This document shows, in pieces, positions 38,791 through 46,934 of a stretch of 64,000 bases of DNA (positions are counted from its first letter, which is position 1; each line of letters opens with the position of its first letter). The notes below the pieces were generated by a model. It had not been told where the DNA came from and searched no databases. It saw nothing but the letters and a program-made list of their open reading frames with translations. The translations under genes were made by a program, and so were the position numbers. This stretch comes from Dyella flava. GTDB lineage: Bacteria > Pseudomonadota > Gammaproteobacteria > Xanthomonadales > Rhodanobacteraceae. The stretch spans positions 62,001-126,000 of the forward strand of contig NZ_JADIKE010000035.1 in assembly GCF_016904955.1 (NCBI RefSeq), read 5' to 3'.

Positions 38791-39729
38791 TCAGTCGGTA
38801 TAACCGAACTGCTTGAGCATCGCCTCGTCGTCCACCCAGCCTTCACGCACCTTGACCCACAGCCGCAGGAACACCTTGCGATCGAACATGCGCTCCATGT
38901 GACGGCGCGCTGCGGTGCCAATCGCTTTGAGCTGCGCGCCGCCCTGGCCGATCACGATGGCTTTCTGACCCTCGCGTTCGACCCAGATCACGGCATGGAT
39001 CTCTGCCAAGCCATCCGGACGGTCCTTGAATTGCTCGATCTCGACCGTGGTGGCGTAAGGCAATTCCTCATCGAGGCGCAGCATCAACTGTTCGCGCACC
39101 ATTTCGGCGGCGAGGAAGCGCTCGCTGCGATCGGTGATTTCGTCTTCGCCGAAGACCGGCGCGCGCACCGGCAAGCGTGTCAGGATGTCCCGCGTCAGCG
39201 CATCCAGGCCCTTGCGCTTGAGCGCGCTGACGTAATGCACGGCTTCAAAGCTGTGCTTCTCGGACAACTCGGCGACGAACGGTAGCAAGGCGGCCTTGTC
39301 CTTGCTGAGGTCGACCTTGTTGATCACCAGCAGGCGCGGAATCTTCTGTTCGTCCAGGGCTTCATAGAGCGCCTGGTCCTCATCGGTCCAGCGGCCCGCC
39401 TCGATCACTTGCGCGGCCAACTCGACTTCGCTGATGGCCGAGCGCACGGCGCGGTTGAGACTGCGGTTCATGGCGCGCTTGGCGCCGCGATGCAGGCCGG
39501 GGGTATCGACATAGAGAATCTGTCCGGCCTCGCTGGTGGCGATGCCGAGTATCCGATGCCGCGTGGTCTGCGGCCGGGGGCTGACAATCGACAGCCGGAA
39601 GCCGATCAACGCATTGAGCAAGGTCGACTTGCCGACGTTCGGACGGCCGGCCAGTGCTACGAAGCCGCACCGGAAATCCGGGTGGGGCAGCTCGTTCTCG
39701 GCGATGTCGTCATCGCGTTCATCGTTCAT
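38791..39729 (-). CDS. era: GTPase Era
   Basis: Essential GTPase that binds the 3' end of 16S rRNA during 30S maturation. The 312 residues include G1 [10 protein letters not shown]2 region [12 protein letters not shown]3 DTPG, G4 NKVD and SAL at G5, followed by the KH domain ([22 protein letters not shown]). The ATG at 39729 is preferred over the longer frame. It lies between rnc and recO in the conserved order. Confidence 0.98.
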   Translation of the reverse strand: MNDERDDDIAENELPHPDFRCGFVALAGRPNVGKSTLLNALIGFRLSIVSPRPQTTRHRILGIATSEAGQILYVDTPGLHRGAKRAMNRSLNRAVRSAISEVELAAQVIEAGRWTDEDQALYEALDEQKIPRLLVINKVDLSKDKAALLPFVAELSEKHSFEAVHYVSALKRKGLDALTRDILTRLPVRAPVFGEDEITDRSERFLAAEMVREQLMLRLDEELPYATTVEIEQFKDRPDGLAEIHAVIWVEREGQKAIVIGQGGAQLKAIGTAARRHMERMFDRKVFLRLWVKVREGWVDDEAMLKQFGYTD

Positions 39730-39859
39730 GGCACGCAGTACTCTTTGTAGACGGGTATAAGCATGGCGCCACGCATCGGCGAACGCCACTGACAAGAAAA
39801 CACTTACCCGCGGGGAAACGGGTTCAAGGCCGCCCTGGGCAGCCAGCACCGACGGGGCA

Positions 39860-40516
39860 CTACCCGTCCAGGGGCTCCAGCAAGCGATTCAGTACCAGCT
39901 CGGCAGCATCCTGCTCGGCAAGGCGGCGGCTGCTGCCGCGGCCTGCCGCGGTAATCACCATGGGTTCGTTCACCACACAGTTCACATCAAAGATGCGCGC
40001 GTGATCCTCGCCTTCGGTTCCTACCAGCTCGTACTGCGGCAAAGGCCATCCATGCGCCTGCAACCATTCCTGCAGCCGGGTTTTGGCATCCTTGGACGAA
40101 CGCGGCAAGGCGGCCACGCGATCGGCGAACAGGGTTCTCACCGTGTCACGACAAGCATCGAAGCCGCCATCAAGGTACACCGCGGCGACCAGAGCTTCAA
40201 AAGCATCGGCGAGAATCGAATCGCGCCGGAAACCGCCGCTTTTCAGCTCACCGGAACCCAGCTTGAGTCGGTCGCCGAGCTCCAGCTCACGCGCCAACCC
40301 CGCCAGCGCCTGGCCATTCACCAGCTGCGACCGCAAGCGCGACATCTCGCCCTCGGTCGCCTTGGGGTGGGTCTCGTAGAGCATCTCGGCGACGATCGCC
40401 CCGAGCAGGGCGTCGCCGAGAAATTCCATGCGCTCGTTATTGGGCTTGCCTGCGCTACGGTGAGTTAAGGCGAGCGCAGCAAGCGAGGCATCGCGAAAGT
40501 GATAAGCCAGTTCCAC
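39860..40516 (-). CDS. rnc: Ribonuclease III
   Basis: Double-strand-specific endoribonuclease for rRNA and mRNA processing. The 218 residues have the catalytic signature [21 protein letters not shown], the second acidic site in [15 protein letters not shown] and a C-terminal dsRNA-binding domain ([20 protein letters not shown]...[23 protein letters not shown]). It starts with GTG at 40516 (MELAYHF), 7 bases after the DUF4845 stop. Confidence 0.97.
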   Translation of the reverse strand: MELAYHFRDASLAALALTHRSAGKPNNERMEFLGDALLGAIVAEMLYETHPKATEGEMSRLRSQLVNGQALAGLARELELGDRLKLGSGELKSGGFRRDSILADAFEALVAAVYLDGGFDACRDTVRTLFADRVAALPRSSKDAKTRLQEWLQAHGWPLPQYELVGTEGEDHARIFDVNCVVNEPMVITAAGRGSSRRLAEQDAAELVLNRLLEPLDG

Positions 40517-40523
40517 TGTGTTC

Positions 40524-40910
40524 TTAGTTGGGCGCCACGATCGTGCCCTGCACAGGCACGCTCTTGTCGAAATGAATCAGAAAGTCGATGTTGTACATGA
40601 AGGGAACGTCCTTGTCGTAGCTGACATGCAGCTCGTTGCCGCTAGCCCCCGGACCGATCGTGATATCGCTGGGATGAATGGTTGCGTCGTCCACGTACTG
40701 GAAGCCCAGCTTGAACATCAGTTCACGACGGATTTGGTCGAGGGATTTGCCGTCGACGCCCTCGCTGGAAACCTGTTCCATCGCCTTTACGACGCCCGCG
40801 TATTCGGTATAAGCCGGCACCAGCTTCATCGCCATGTAAGCGAAAAAAACAACTACCGCCAAAACCACCAGGAATCCAATCAGCGTGATGCCTGTCTGCT
40901 TCGATTTCAT
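40524..40910 (-). CDS. DUF4845 small membrane-anchored protein
   Basis: A 128-residue protein with an N-terminal hydrophobic segment that resembles a type IV pilin-like start (KQTGITLIGFLVVLAVVVFFAYMAMKL) and a short globular part. DUF4845 proteins are conserved between lepB and rnc in many gammaproteobacteria; their function is unknown. The ATG at 40910 is used, with a G-rich site upstream. The position within the operon supports the call. Confidence 0.88.
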   Translation of the reverse strand: MKSKQTGITLIGFLVVLAVVVFFAYMAMKLVPAYTEYAGVVKAMEQVSSEGVDGKSLDQIRRELMFKLGFQYVDDATIHPSDITIGPGASGNELHVSYDKDVPFMYNIDFLIHFDKSVPVQGTIVAPN

Positions 40911-41035
40911 AGTCCCCCCGCTGTGCCGCCAATATGGTGAGCCTTGCCCGAGCCTCAGGGACATACTTTGCCCGGTCGGCACGCGCACCGCCAGCGACAT
41001 GATCACGATTCCCTATTGAACCGTCACCTGGCGCC

Positions 41036-41932
41036 TTAGTGAATGATCGTACCAATGCGGTGGAAATCGACCGCCCCCGTATGCAGCCCCTTCCAGCTGA
41101 ACCAGATCATGAAGGCCTTGCCGACCAGGTTTTGCTCCGGCATACAGCCCCACCAGCGGCTGTCTTCGCTGTTTTCGCGGTCGTCGCCCATCACAATGTA
41201 GCAATTGGGCGGCACCAGGGACGGCACGCGTGCATTCGGGATCGGCGGCGTCTGCAGCGAAGGCATGCGGGCGATCACGTGCTTGACCGTGCCCAGCTGC
41301 TCGCTCCACACGCTGGCATTGTTATAGAGCAGGTAGTTGTCTTCGGCACGGTTGGGGTTGCCCTGGAACGGGCCAATCTGCGTATCGATCACCGGCTTGC
41401 CATTGATGACAACCTGGCTGTCGTGGATTTCGATCGTGTCGCCCGGCAGCCCCACCACGCGCTTGATCCAGTTCTGGCTGGCCACCGGCGCATGCGGGTC
41501 GGCGCAAGTCATGTCGCCGCTGCGGACAGTTTTGCCATTTTCGTCCTGGCAGAGATAGCCCGGAAACCGGAACACCACCACATCGCCACGCTTGGGTTCG
41601 CCCAGGCTCAGGATCTTGTTGTTGAACGCCGGCAGGCGCAGGCCATAGGCAAACTTGTTGACCAGGATGAAGTCACCGACATCCAGGGTGGGCATCATCG
41701 AGCCCGACGGGATGCGGAACGGCTCGGCCACGAAGGAGCGCAGCAGCAGCACGACAAAGATCACCGGGAACAGCGAACGCGCCCAGTCTACCGTTACCGG
41801 ATCCTGGTATTCCTCGCCCGCTGCGTCGAAACGCGCCTTGCGCTGCTTGTAGAAAAACAAGCGATCAAGCCCCCACACCACGCCGAAGACGACGGTAAGG
41901 GCAAGCAAAATGGCCGAAAAATCAAAATCCAT
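41036..41932 (-). CDS. lepB: Signal peptidase I
   Basis: Inner-membrane serine protease removing signal peptides from exported proteins. The 298 residues have two N-terminal membrane segments (about 6-27 and 52-68), the catalytic Ser78 in PSGSMMPTL, the general-base Lys157 in NWIKRVVGLPGD and the C-terminal box GDDRENSEDSRWWG. It follows lepA, as in most proteobacteria. A second, shorter signal peptidase is at 62038-62745. Confidence 0.97.
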   Translation of the reverse strand: MDFDFSAILLALTVVFGVVWGLDRLFFYKQRKARFDAAGEEYQDPVTVDWARSLFPVIFVVLLLRSFVAEPFRIPSGSMMPTLDVGDFILVNKFAYGLRLPAFNNKILSLGEPKRGDVVVFRFPGYLCQDENGKTVRSGDMTCADPHAPVASQNWIKRVVGLPGDTIEIHDSQVVINGKPVIDTQIGPFQGNPNRAEDNYLLYNNASVWSEQLGTVKHVIARMPSLQTPPIPNARVPSLVPPNCYIVMGDDRENSEDSRWWGCMPEQNLVGKAFMIWFSWKGLHTGAVDFHRIGTIIH

Positions 41933-41954
41933 GCAATGACTCCATAGCTCGTTG

Positions 41955-43745
41955 CTATTTGTCCACTTTGAGCACGGCGAGGAAGGCTTCCTGCGGAATC
42001 TCGACCCGACCGACCTGCTTCATGCGCTTCTTGCCTTCTTTTTGCTTTTCAAGAAGCTTCTTCTTACGGCTGACGTCGCCGCCATAGCATTTGGCAAGGA
42101 CGTTCTTGCGCAGAGCTTTCACGGTTGAGCGCGCAATGACCTGGGCGCCGATGGCGGCCTGGATCGCCACGTCGAACTGCTGGCGCGGGATCAGGTCCTT
42201 CATGCGTTCGACCAGGTCGCGTCCGCGGCGATCCGCGTGGCTGCGGTGCACGATCAGGCTGAGCGCGTCGACGCGATCGCCATTGATCAGTACATCCACA
42301 CGCACGAACGGACCGGCATCGAACCGCTCCAGGTGATAGTCCATCGACGCATAGCCACGTGACACCGACTTGAGCTTGTCGAAGAAATCCAGCACCACTT
42401 CGGCCAGCGGCAACTCGTAGCTGATCTGCACCTGGGTGGCCAGATACTGGATCGAACGCTGGATGCCGCGCTTCTCTTCGCACAGGGTGATGATGTTGCC
42501 GATGTAGTCCGGTGGCGTGAGGATGTTCGCCACGATCACCGGCTCACGGATTTCCTCGATCTGCGGCGTCGGTGGCAGGCGTGCCGGGTTATCCAGCTCC
42601 ATCACCGTGCCATCGGTCTTCAGGATCTCGTAGACCACGGTTGGCGCGGTGGTAATCAAGTTCAGGTCGTATTCGCGCTCCAGACGCTCCTGCACGATTT
42701 CCATATGCAGCATGCCGAGGAAGCCGCAACGGAAACCGAACCCCATCGCTTCGGAGCTTTCAGGCTCGAAGAACAAGGCAGCATCGTTGAGACGCAGCTT
42801 GTCCAGCGCTTCGCGCAGCGCAGGATAGTCATCGGCGGAAACAGGGAACAGGCCGGCGAACACGCGCGGCTGCATGGTCTGGAAACCAGGCAGCGGGTGC
42901 GGCGCAGGTTTGCCTGCCTGGGTCAGCGTGTCACCCACCGGTGCGCCGTGCACGTCCTTGATCGCGGCGGTAATCCAGCCCACTTCGCCAGCGGACAGCT
43001 TCTCGAGCTTCTTGCGCTTGGGCGTGAACACGCCGACTTCGCTGACCTCGTGAGCACGCCCGGTCGACATCACCAGCAGCTTGTCGCCCGGCTTGATTTC
43101 ACCTTGCATGATGCGCACCAGCGACACCACGCCAAGGTAATTGTCGAACCAGGAATCGATGATCAATGCCTGCAGGCGGTCGGTGTCGCGCGGCTTCGGC
43201 GGCGGAATCCGTGCGACGATCGCTTCGAGCACTTCGATCACGTTCTGCCCGGTCTTGGCGCTGACCGCTACGGCGTCGGTAGCGTCGATACCGATCACCG
43301 CCTCGATTTCGCCCTTCACCTTTTCCGGATCGGCCGTAGGCAGGTCGATCTTGTTGAGTACCGGCACCACTTCCAGCCCCTGCTCCACCGCCGTGTAGCA
43401 GTTGGCCACCGACTGCGCTTCCACGCCCTGGGCGGCGTCAACCACCAGCAGCGCGCCTTCGCACGCAGCGAGCGAGCGGCTTACTTCATACGAAAAGTCG
43501 ACGTGGCCGGGAGTGTCGATGAAGTTGAGCTGATAGGTCTTGCCGTTCCGCGCCTTGTACGGCAACGACACGGACTGCGCCTTGATGGTGATCCCACGTT
43601 CACGCTCGATCGGGTTGCTGTCCAGCACCTGGGCTTCCATCTCGCGCTCGGCCAATCCGCCGCAAATCTGGATGATGCGATCGGCAAGCGTGGATTTGCC
43701 GTGATCGATATGCGCGATGATGGAGAAATTGCGGATCAGTTCCAT
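41955..43745 (-). CDS. lepA: Elongation factor 4 (LepA)
   Basis: Ribosome-bound GTPase related to EF-G, affecting translation initiation and elongation. The 596 residues include G1 [20 protein letters not shown]3 DTPGHVDF, G4 NKID, EF-G-like domains and the LepA-specific C-terminal domain ([23 protein letters not shown]). The ATG at 43745 is taken; a GTG seven codons upstream is in frame. It is transcribed toward lepB with a 22-base gap. Confidence 0.98.
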   Translation of the reverse strand: MELIRNFSIIAHIDHGKSTLADRIIQICGGLAEREMEAQVLDSNPIERERGITIKAQSVSLPYKARNGKTYQLNFIDTPGHVDFSYEVSRSLAACEGALLVVDAAQGVEAQSVANCYTAVEQGLEVVPVLNKIDLPTADPEKVKGEIEAVIGIDATDAVAVSAKTGQNVIEVLEAIVARIPPPKPRDTDRLQALIIDSWFDNYLGVVSLVRIMQGEIKPGDKLLVMSTGRAHEVSEVGVFTPKRKKLEKLSAGEVGWITAAIKDVHGAPVGDTLTQAGKPAPHPLPGFQTMQPRVFAGLFPVSADDYPALREALDKLRLNDAALFFEPESSEAMGFGFRCGFLGMLHMEIVQERLEREYDLNLITTAPTVVYEILKTDGTVMELDNPARLPPTPQIEEIREPVIVANILTPPDYIGNIITLCEEKRGIQRSIQYLATQVQISYELPLAEVVLDFFDKLKSVSRGYASMDYHLERFDAGPFVRVDVLINGDRVDALSLIVHRSHADRRGRDLVERMKDLIPRQQFDVAIQAAIGAQVIARSTVKALRKNVLAKCYGGDVSRKKKLLEKQKEGKKRMKQVGRVEIPQEAFLAVLKVDK

Positions 43746-43869
43746 GGAATACGCTGTCAGCTGCACCGCCTTGCGCGATGCGCAGGCAGCCTATCACCGG
43801 GATGGCGATATTAGCCGCTCATTATCGCATGGATTGAGAAACCGGATTGAACTCAACCGTTCGCAAATT

Positions 43870-43897
43870 CAGGGACCTGCCTCAAGGCAGGCCCCTG
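43870..43897. repeat. Inverted repeat between mucD and lepA
   Basis: CAGGGaCCTGCC-TCAA-GGCAGGcCCCTG, with 11 paired positions and one mismatch. It lies just past the mucD (DegP-like) stop on the minus strand, but no T-run follows in that direction, so it is at best a weak terminator or RNA end-protecting hairpin. Confidence 0.5.
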
Positions 43898-43910
43898 GGT
43901 GATGACGGGG

Positions 43911-45392
43911 TCAGCCGTCCTTGTTGCTCTCGGGAACCGTAAGCGCAATGAAATTGCTGTCGTCGCCACGGCGAACCAGCAGGAGCACGGTATCTCCGGG
44001 CTTAACGCCGGCAGTGGCGGCGCGGAACGCGTCCACGCTGCCCACCTTCTTCTGGTTGACCATCAGGATCACGTCGCCGGACTGCAAGCCGGCCTGGGCG
44101 GCCACAGACCCGTTAACGTTCGCGACAGCCACCCCCTCGCCCGCCTGCAGACCGAGCTGGCTGCGGGTGGCGGCGTCCAGGCCCTGCACCGTCAAGCCCA
44201 ATGCATCCGCGCCCTTGCTCGACGCAGTTGCGCCCACCCCGGCCACGGAATTCTGGTCCCGCGGCATGGTGCCGATGGTGACGCTGATCGTCTTGTCCTT
44301 GCCATCCCGCAGGATCTGCACCGGCACCGTCGTGCCAGGCTTGGTCATCGATACCAGCGGCGGCAGGTCCGCGCCCTGATCGATGGTGCGGCCGTTGTAG
44401 GCAAGAATGATGTCACCGGACTGCAAACCGGCCTTTTGGGCCGCACTGTTCGGGGACACGTTGACAATGATCGCACCCTGCGCCCGATCCAGCTTGAGCG
44501 CCCTGACCACGTCGTCATCGACCGGCTTGATCAGCACGCCCAACTCGCCGCGCGTGACATAGCCCTTGGTCTTGAGCTGTTCGACGACATTCATCGCCAG
44601 ATCGATCGGAATCGAGAAGGCTACGCCCTGGTAGCCCCCGGTGCTCGAATAAATCTGCGAGTTCACGCCAACCACCTGCCCTTGCAGGTTGAACAGCGGA
44701 CCGCCGGAGTTGCCTCGGTTGATCGGCACATCGGTCTGGATAAAGGAAGTCGCCGGCTGATCGCGGTTACCGAGATTACGTCCGACCGCGCTGACAATAC
44801 CCTGGGTTACGGTGTAATCGAAGCCGAACGGCGAACCAATCGCCAGCACCCACTGCCCCGGCTTGAGCAGCTGCGAATCACCAACGCTCACTGCCGGAAG
44901 GGGAGTTCCAGCATTGACCTTCAGCAGGGCAATGTCATAAGTGGAGTCGGTACCCACCACCTTGGCAGTCAGCGTACGGCGATCCTGCAGGCGCACAGTG
45001 ACGCTATCGGCCCCATCGACCACGTGGTTGTTGGTAATGATGTAACCGTCACTGGAGATGATGAAACCCGACCCCAGTGAGGTACGGGCCTGGTCTTCGG
45101 GCGACGGCATCATGGGCATGCCGAAGAAGCGGCGGAAGAGTTCCGCCTGCCCAGGATCCATGCCCTGGATCTGCATGCCGTTGGGGCCGCTGGGACGACG
45201 AGCAGAATATTTCGCTTCCACATGCACCACGGCCGGTGCGTTTTTCTGCACGATGCCCGTGAAATCAGGCAGGCCAGCAACAACCGGAGCGGTTTGCGCC
45301 CACGCCATACCCGGACCAGCAAGACCCATGGCGATGGCGCAGCACATCAAGCTGCTGAAAAGACGGTTGCTGACGAGACGCGGATGACTCAT
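43911..45392 (-). CDS. mucD: Do-family periplasmic serine protease (DegP/MucD)
   Basis: Envelope quality-control protease and chaperone. The 493 residues begin with a signal peptide (ending MAWA-QT). The trypsin-like domain has His123 in ITNNHVV, Asp153 in TYDIALLK and Ser229 in RGNSGGPLF. Two PDZ domains follow (around 300-390 and 410-490). The ATG at 45392 follows a strong GAGGAGGAACC site; the frame opens 9 codons earlier. It is downstream of rpoE-rseA, the Xanthomonas-type arrangement, so sigma-E control is likely. A hairpin covers its leader. Confidence 0.96.
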   Translation of the reverse strand: MSHPRLVSNRLFSSLMCCAIAMGLAGPGMAWAQTAPVVAGLPDFTGIVQKNAPAVVHVEAKYSARRPSGPNGMQIQGMDPGQAELFRRFFGMPMMPSPEDQARTSLGSGFIISSDGYIITNNHVVDGADSVTVRLQDRRTLTAKVVGTDSTYDIALLKVNAGTPLPAVSVGDSQLLKPGQWVLAIGSPFGFDYTVTQGIVSAVGRNLGNRDQPATSFIQTDVPINRGNSGGPLFNLQGQVVGVNSQIYSSTGGYQGVAFSIPIDLAMNVVEQLKTKGYVTRGELGVLIKPVDDDVVRALKLDRAQGAIIVNVSPNSAAQKAGLQSGDIILAYNGRTIDQGADLPPLVSMTKPGTTVPVQILRDGKDKTISVTIGTMPRDQNSVAGVGATASSKGADALGLTVQGLDAATRSQLGLQAGEGVAVANVNGSVAAQAGLQSGDVILMVNQKKVGSVDAFRAATAGVKPGDTVLLLVRRGDDSNFIALTVPESNKDG

Positions 45393-45410
45393 GGTTCCTC
45401 CTCGGTTCGG

Positions 45411-45458
45411 GCACCCCACTCCCGCTCCATGGCCTGTGGGCGGAGCGAGAAGGGGTGC
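45411..45458 (-). promoter_or_regulatory. Leader hairpin upstream of mucD
   Basis: Imperfect inverted repeat with 17-18-base arms (45411-45428 and 45442-45458), ending about 7 bases from the GAGGAGG ribosome-binding site. In mRNA it would sit next to the site and could modulate translation or stability. It could also be an intercistronic processing site after rseA. Confidence 0.5.
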
Positions 45459-45514
45459 AGTCTTGGAAAGGGGAATAGAACAGCCCTGGCCGATAGCCAG
45501 GAGATGCGGGGGAA

Positions 45515-46198
45515 TTAACGCCCCGCACTCACCTGATAGGCCGAATTCTGTGCAGCGGCCTTGGCCTGCGGGGTATCGATCAGCAGCAGATAGCTACCAT
45601 CGTGATTGTTCAAGGTCCGATAGCCATTGTTCGAAAAACTCTGGCTGGACGGGTACTGCTGGAACAGCGGATTGTCTGACGGATCGCCCAAGGTCACCGA
45701 TGCGCGCTGGCTAAGACCGGAAGCCGAGTAAGCGCTGAGGGAGGGCGGCACGGCTGTCAGCACATCATTGTTGGCGCGGTTCGTATTGGCGGAGGCCAGG
45801 GCCGCACCGGCCGATGCGCCTTGCGGCGTCACGCTGGCGGTCGAAGGGGTGTGCTCGGAATCGAGTGCCGTCGGCTGGGAGATCATCAAAGCAGCAACGG
45901 CCACGCTGGCGGCAATGGCGCCGCCGACGGATAGACGCAACCAATCCCGGCGCTTGGGCGCGACCTGGATGCTTGTCGCCTGCTCGCCTTCGATCACTTC
46001 CATGACCCGGGCGGCAAAGCCCGCGCTGGCCATGGGCGGCAGTTGACGGCGCAGACCGTCACCAGCCACGTGATAGCGGGCCCAGGCGTCCAGCAGCGAA
46101 GCATCGCGATCGAGCCGGCGCAGCAAAAAGCGCAACTCATCTTTGGACAGTTGCCCGTCCATCGCAGCAGAAAGGGTTTCCATGTTCGCTTCACTCAT
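45515..46198 (-). CDS. rseA: Anti-sigma-E factor RseA-like protein
   Basis: A 227-residue membrane protein that holds RpoE inactive until cleaved by DegS/RseP-type proteases. The N-terminal cytoplasmic domain fits RseA_N (ETLSAAMDGQLSKDELRFLLRRLDRD...WARYHVAGDGLR). A single membrane helix lies near 90-107 (GGAIAASVAVAALMIS), followed by a Ser/Ala/Asn-rich periplasmic part. It overlaps rpoE by 4 bp. No rseB gene separates it from mucD. Confidence 0.93.
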   Translation of the reverse strand: MSEANMETLSAAMDGQLSKDELRFLLRRLDRDASLLDAWARYHVAGDGLRRQLPPMASAGFAARVMEVIEGEQATSIQVAPKRRDWLRLSVGGAIAASVAVAALMISQPTALDSEHTPSTASVTPQGASAGAALASANTNRANNDVLTAVPPSLSAYSASGLSQRASVTLGDPSDNPLFQQYPSSQSFSNNGYRTLNNHDGSYLLLIDTPQAKAAAQNSAYQVSAGR

Positions 46199-46791
46199 GA
46201 CATCCGATCCTCGCGGTCTGAAAGTAACGGCCGCAACTTTTCGTCGATCGCCTCGCGTGCCCGGAAGATGCGCGAACGCACCGTACCGATCGGGCAGCCC
46301 ATGGCCTCGGCAATCTCTTCATAGCTGAGGCCTTCCACTTCACGCAGGGTGATGGCCGTCCGCAGCTCCTCGGGTAAAGCTTGGACAGTGGCAAACACCG
46401 TTTGTTCAATTTCTTGGCGCATTAATTCGCGTTCGGGGGTGGCCCCCTCCTGCATGCGGTCGGCGCCGGGCACGAAAACCGCGTCCTCGACCGCAATATC
46501 GTCCATGGGGGGGCGCCGGCCCATCGCCACCAGGTGGTTCTTGGCGGTGTTGACGGCAATCTTGTACATCCAGGTGTAGAAAGCACTCTCGCCCCGGAAC
46601 GAGCCGATCGCACGCCAAGCCCTGACGAAGGCCTCCTGGGCTACGTCTTCACATTCGGCATGGTTGTGCACGTAGCGGGAAATAAGCCCCAGGACCTTGT
46701 GCTGGTACTTGCGCACCAGCAGATCGAAAGCACGCCTGTCCCCATTTTGAACACGCTCAACCAGCGCACTATCGAGTTCGTTTTCGCCCAT
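46195..46791 (-). CDS. rpoE: RNA polymerase sigma factor RpoE (ECF)
   Basis: A 198-residue group 4 sigma factor for envelope stress. Region 2 reads VRKYQHKVLGLISRYVHNHAECEDVAQEAFVRAWRAI in part (AECEDVAQEAFVRAW), with the -10-binding FYTWMYKIAVNTAKNHL. Region 4 has LPEELRTAITLREVEGLSYEEIAEAMGCPIGTVRSRI (LSYEEIAEAMGCPIGTVRSR quoted). It is the first gene of rpoE-rseA-mucD and is preceded by a promoter matching its own recognition pattern. Confidence 0.97.
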   Translation of the reverse strand: MGENELDSALVERVQNGDRRAFDLLVRKYQHKVLGLISRYVHNHAECEDVAQEAFVRAWRAIGSFRGESAFYTWMYKIAVNTAKNHLVAMGRRPPMDDIAVEDAVFVPGADRMQEGATPERELMRQEIEQTVFATVQALPEELRTAITLREVEGLSYEEIAEAMGCPIGTVRSRIFRAREAIDEKLRPLLSDREDRMS

Positions 46792-46853
46792 CCGGGCCGT
46801 CTCCTTCGTGTCTGCACCATGCCGGGATGCCGTCCATCGGATGGGTAGGCTGC

Positions 46854-46880
46854 TCTGACCCGTTCCGTGGCCGCAAGTTC
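46854..46880 (-). promoter_or_regulatory. Sigma-E-type promoter of rpoE (autoregulation)
   Basis: On the minus strand GAACTT (46875-46880) is followed, after exactly 16 bases, by TCAGA (46854-46858). This matches the RpoE consensus GGAACTT-N16-TCnrA in spacing and most positions. It lies about 60 bases upstream of the rpoE ATG, consistent with positive autoregulation. Confidence 0.65.
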
Positions 46881-46934
46881 AGCCCGGATGTCACGGACTA
46901 TCGAGATTCTAAGATAAGGACGCCCCCGCAGGGC

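Noticed and set aside
42705-45080. Two long plus-strand frames (369 and 393 codons)
   Set aside because: Antisense to lepA and mucD, both unmistakable genes.
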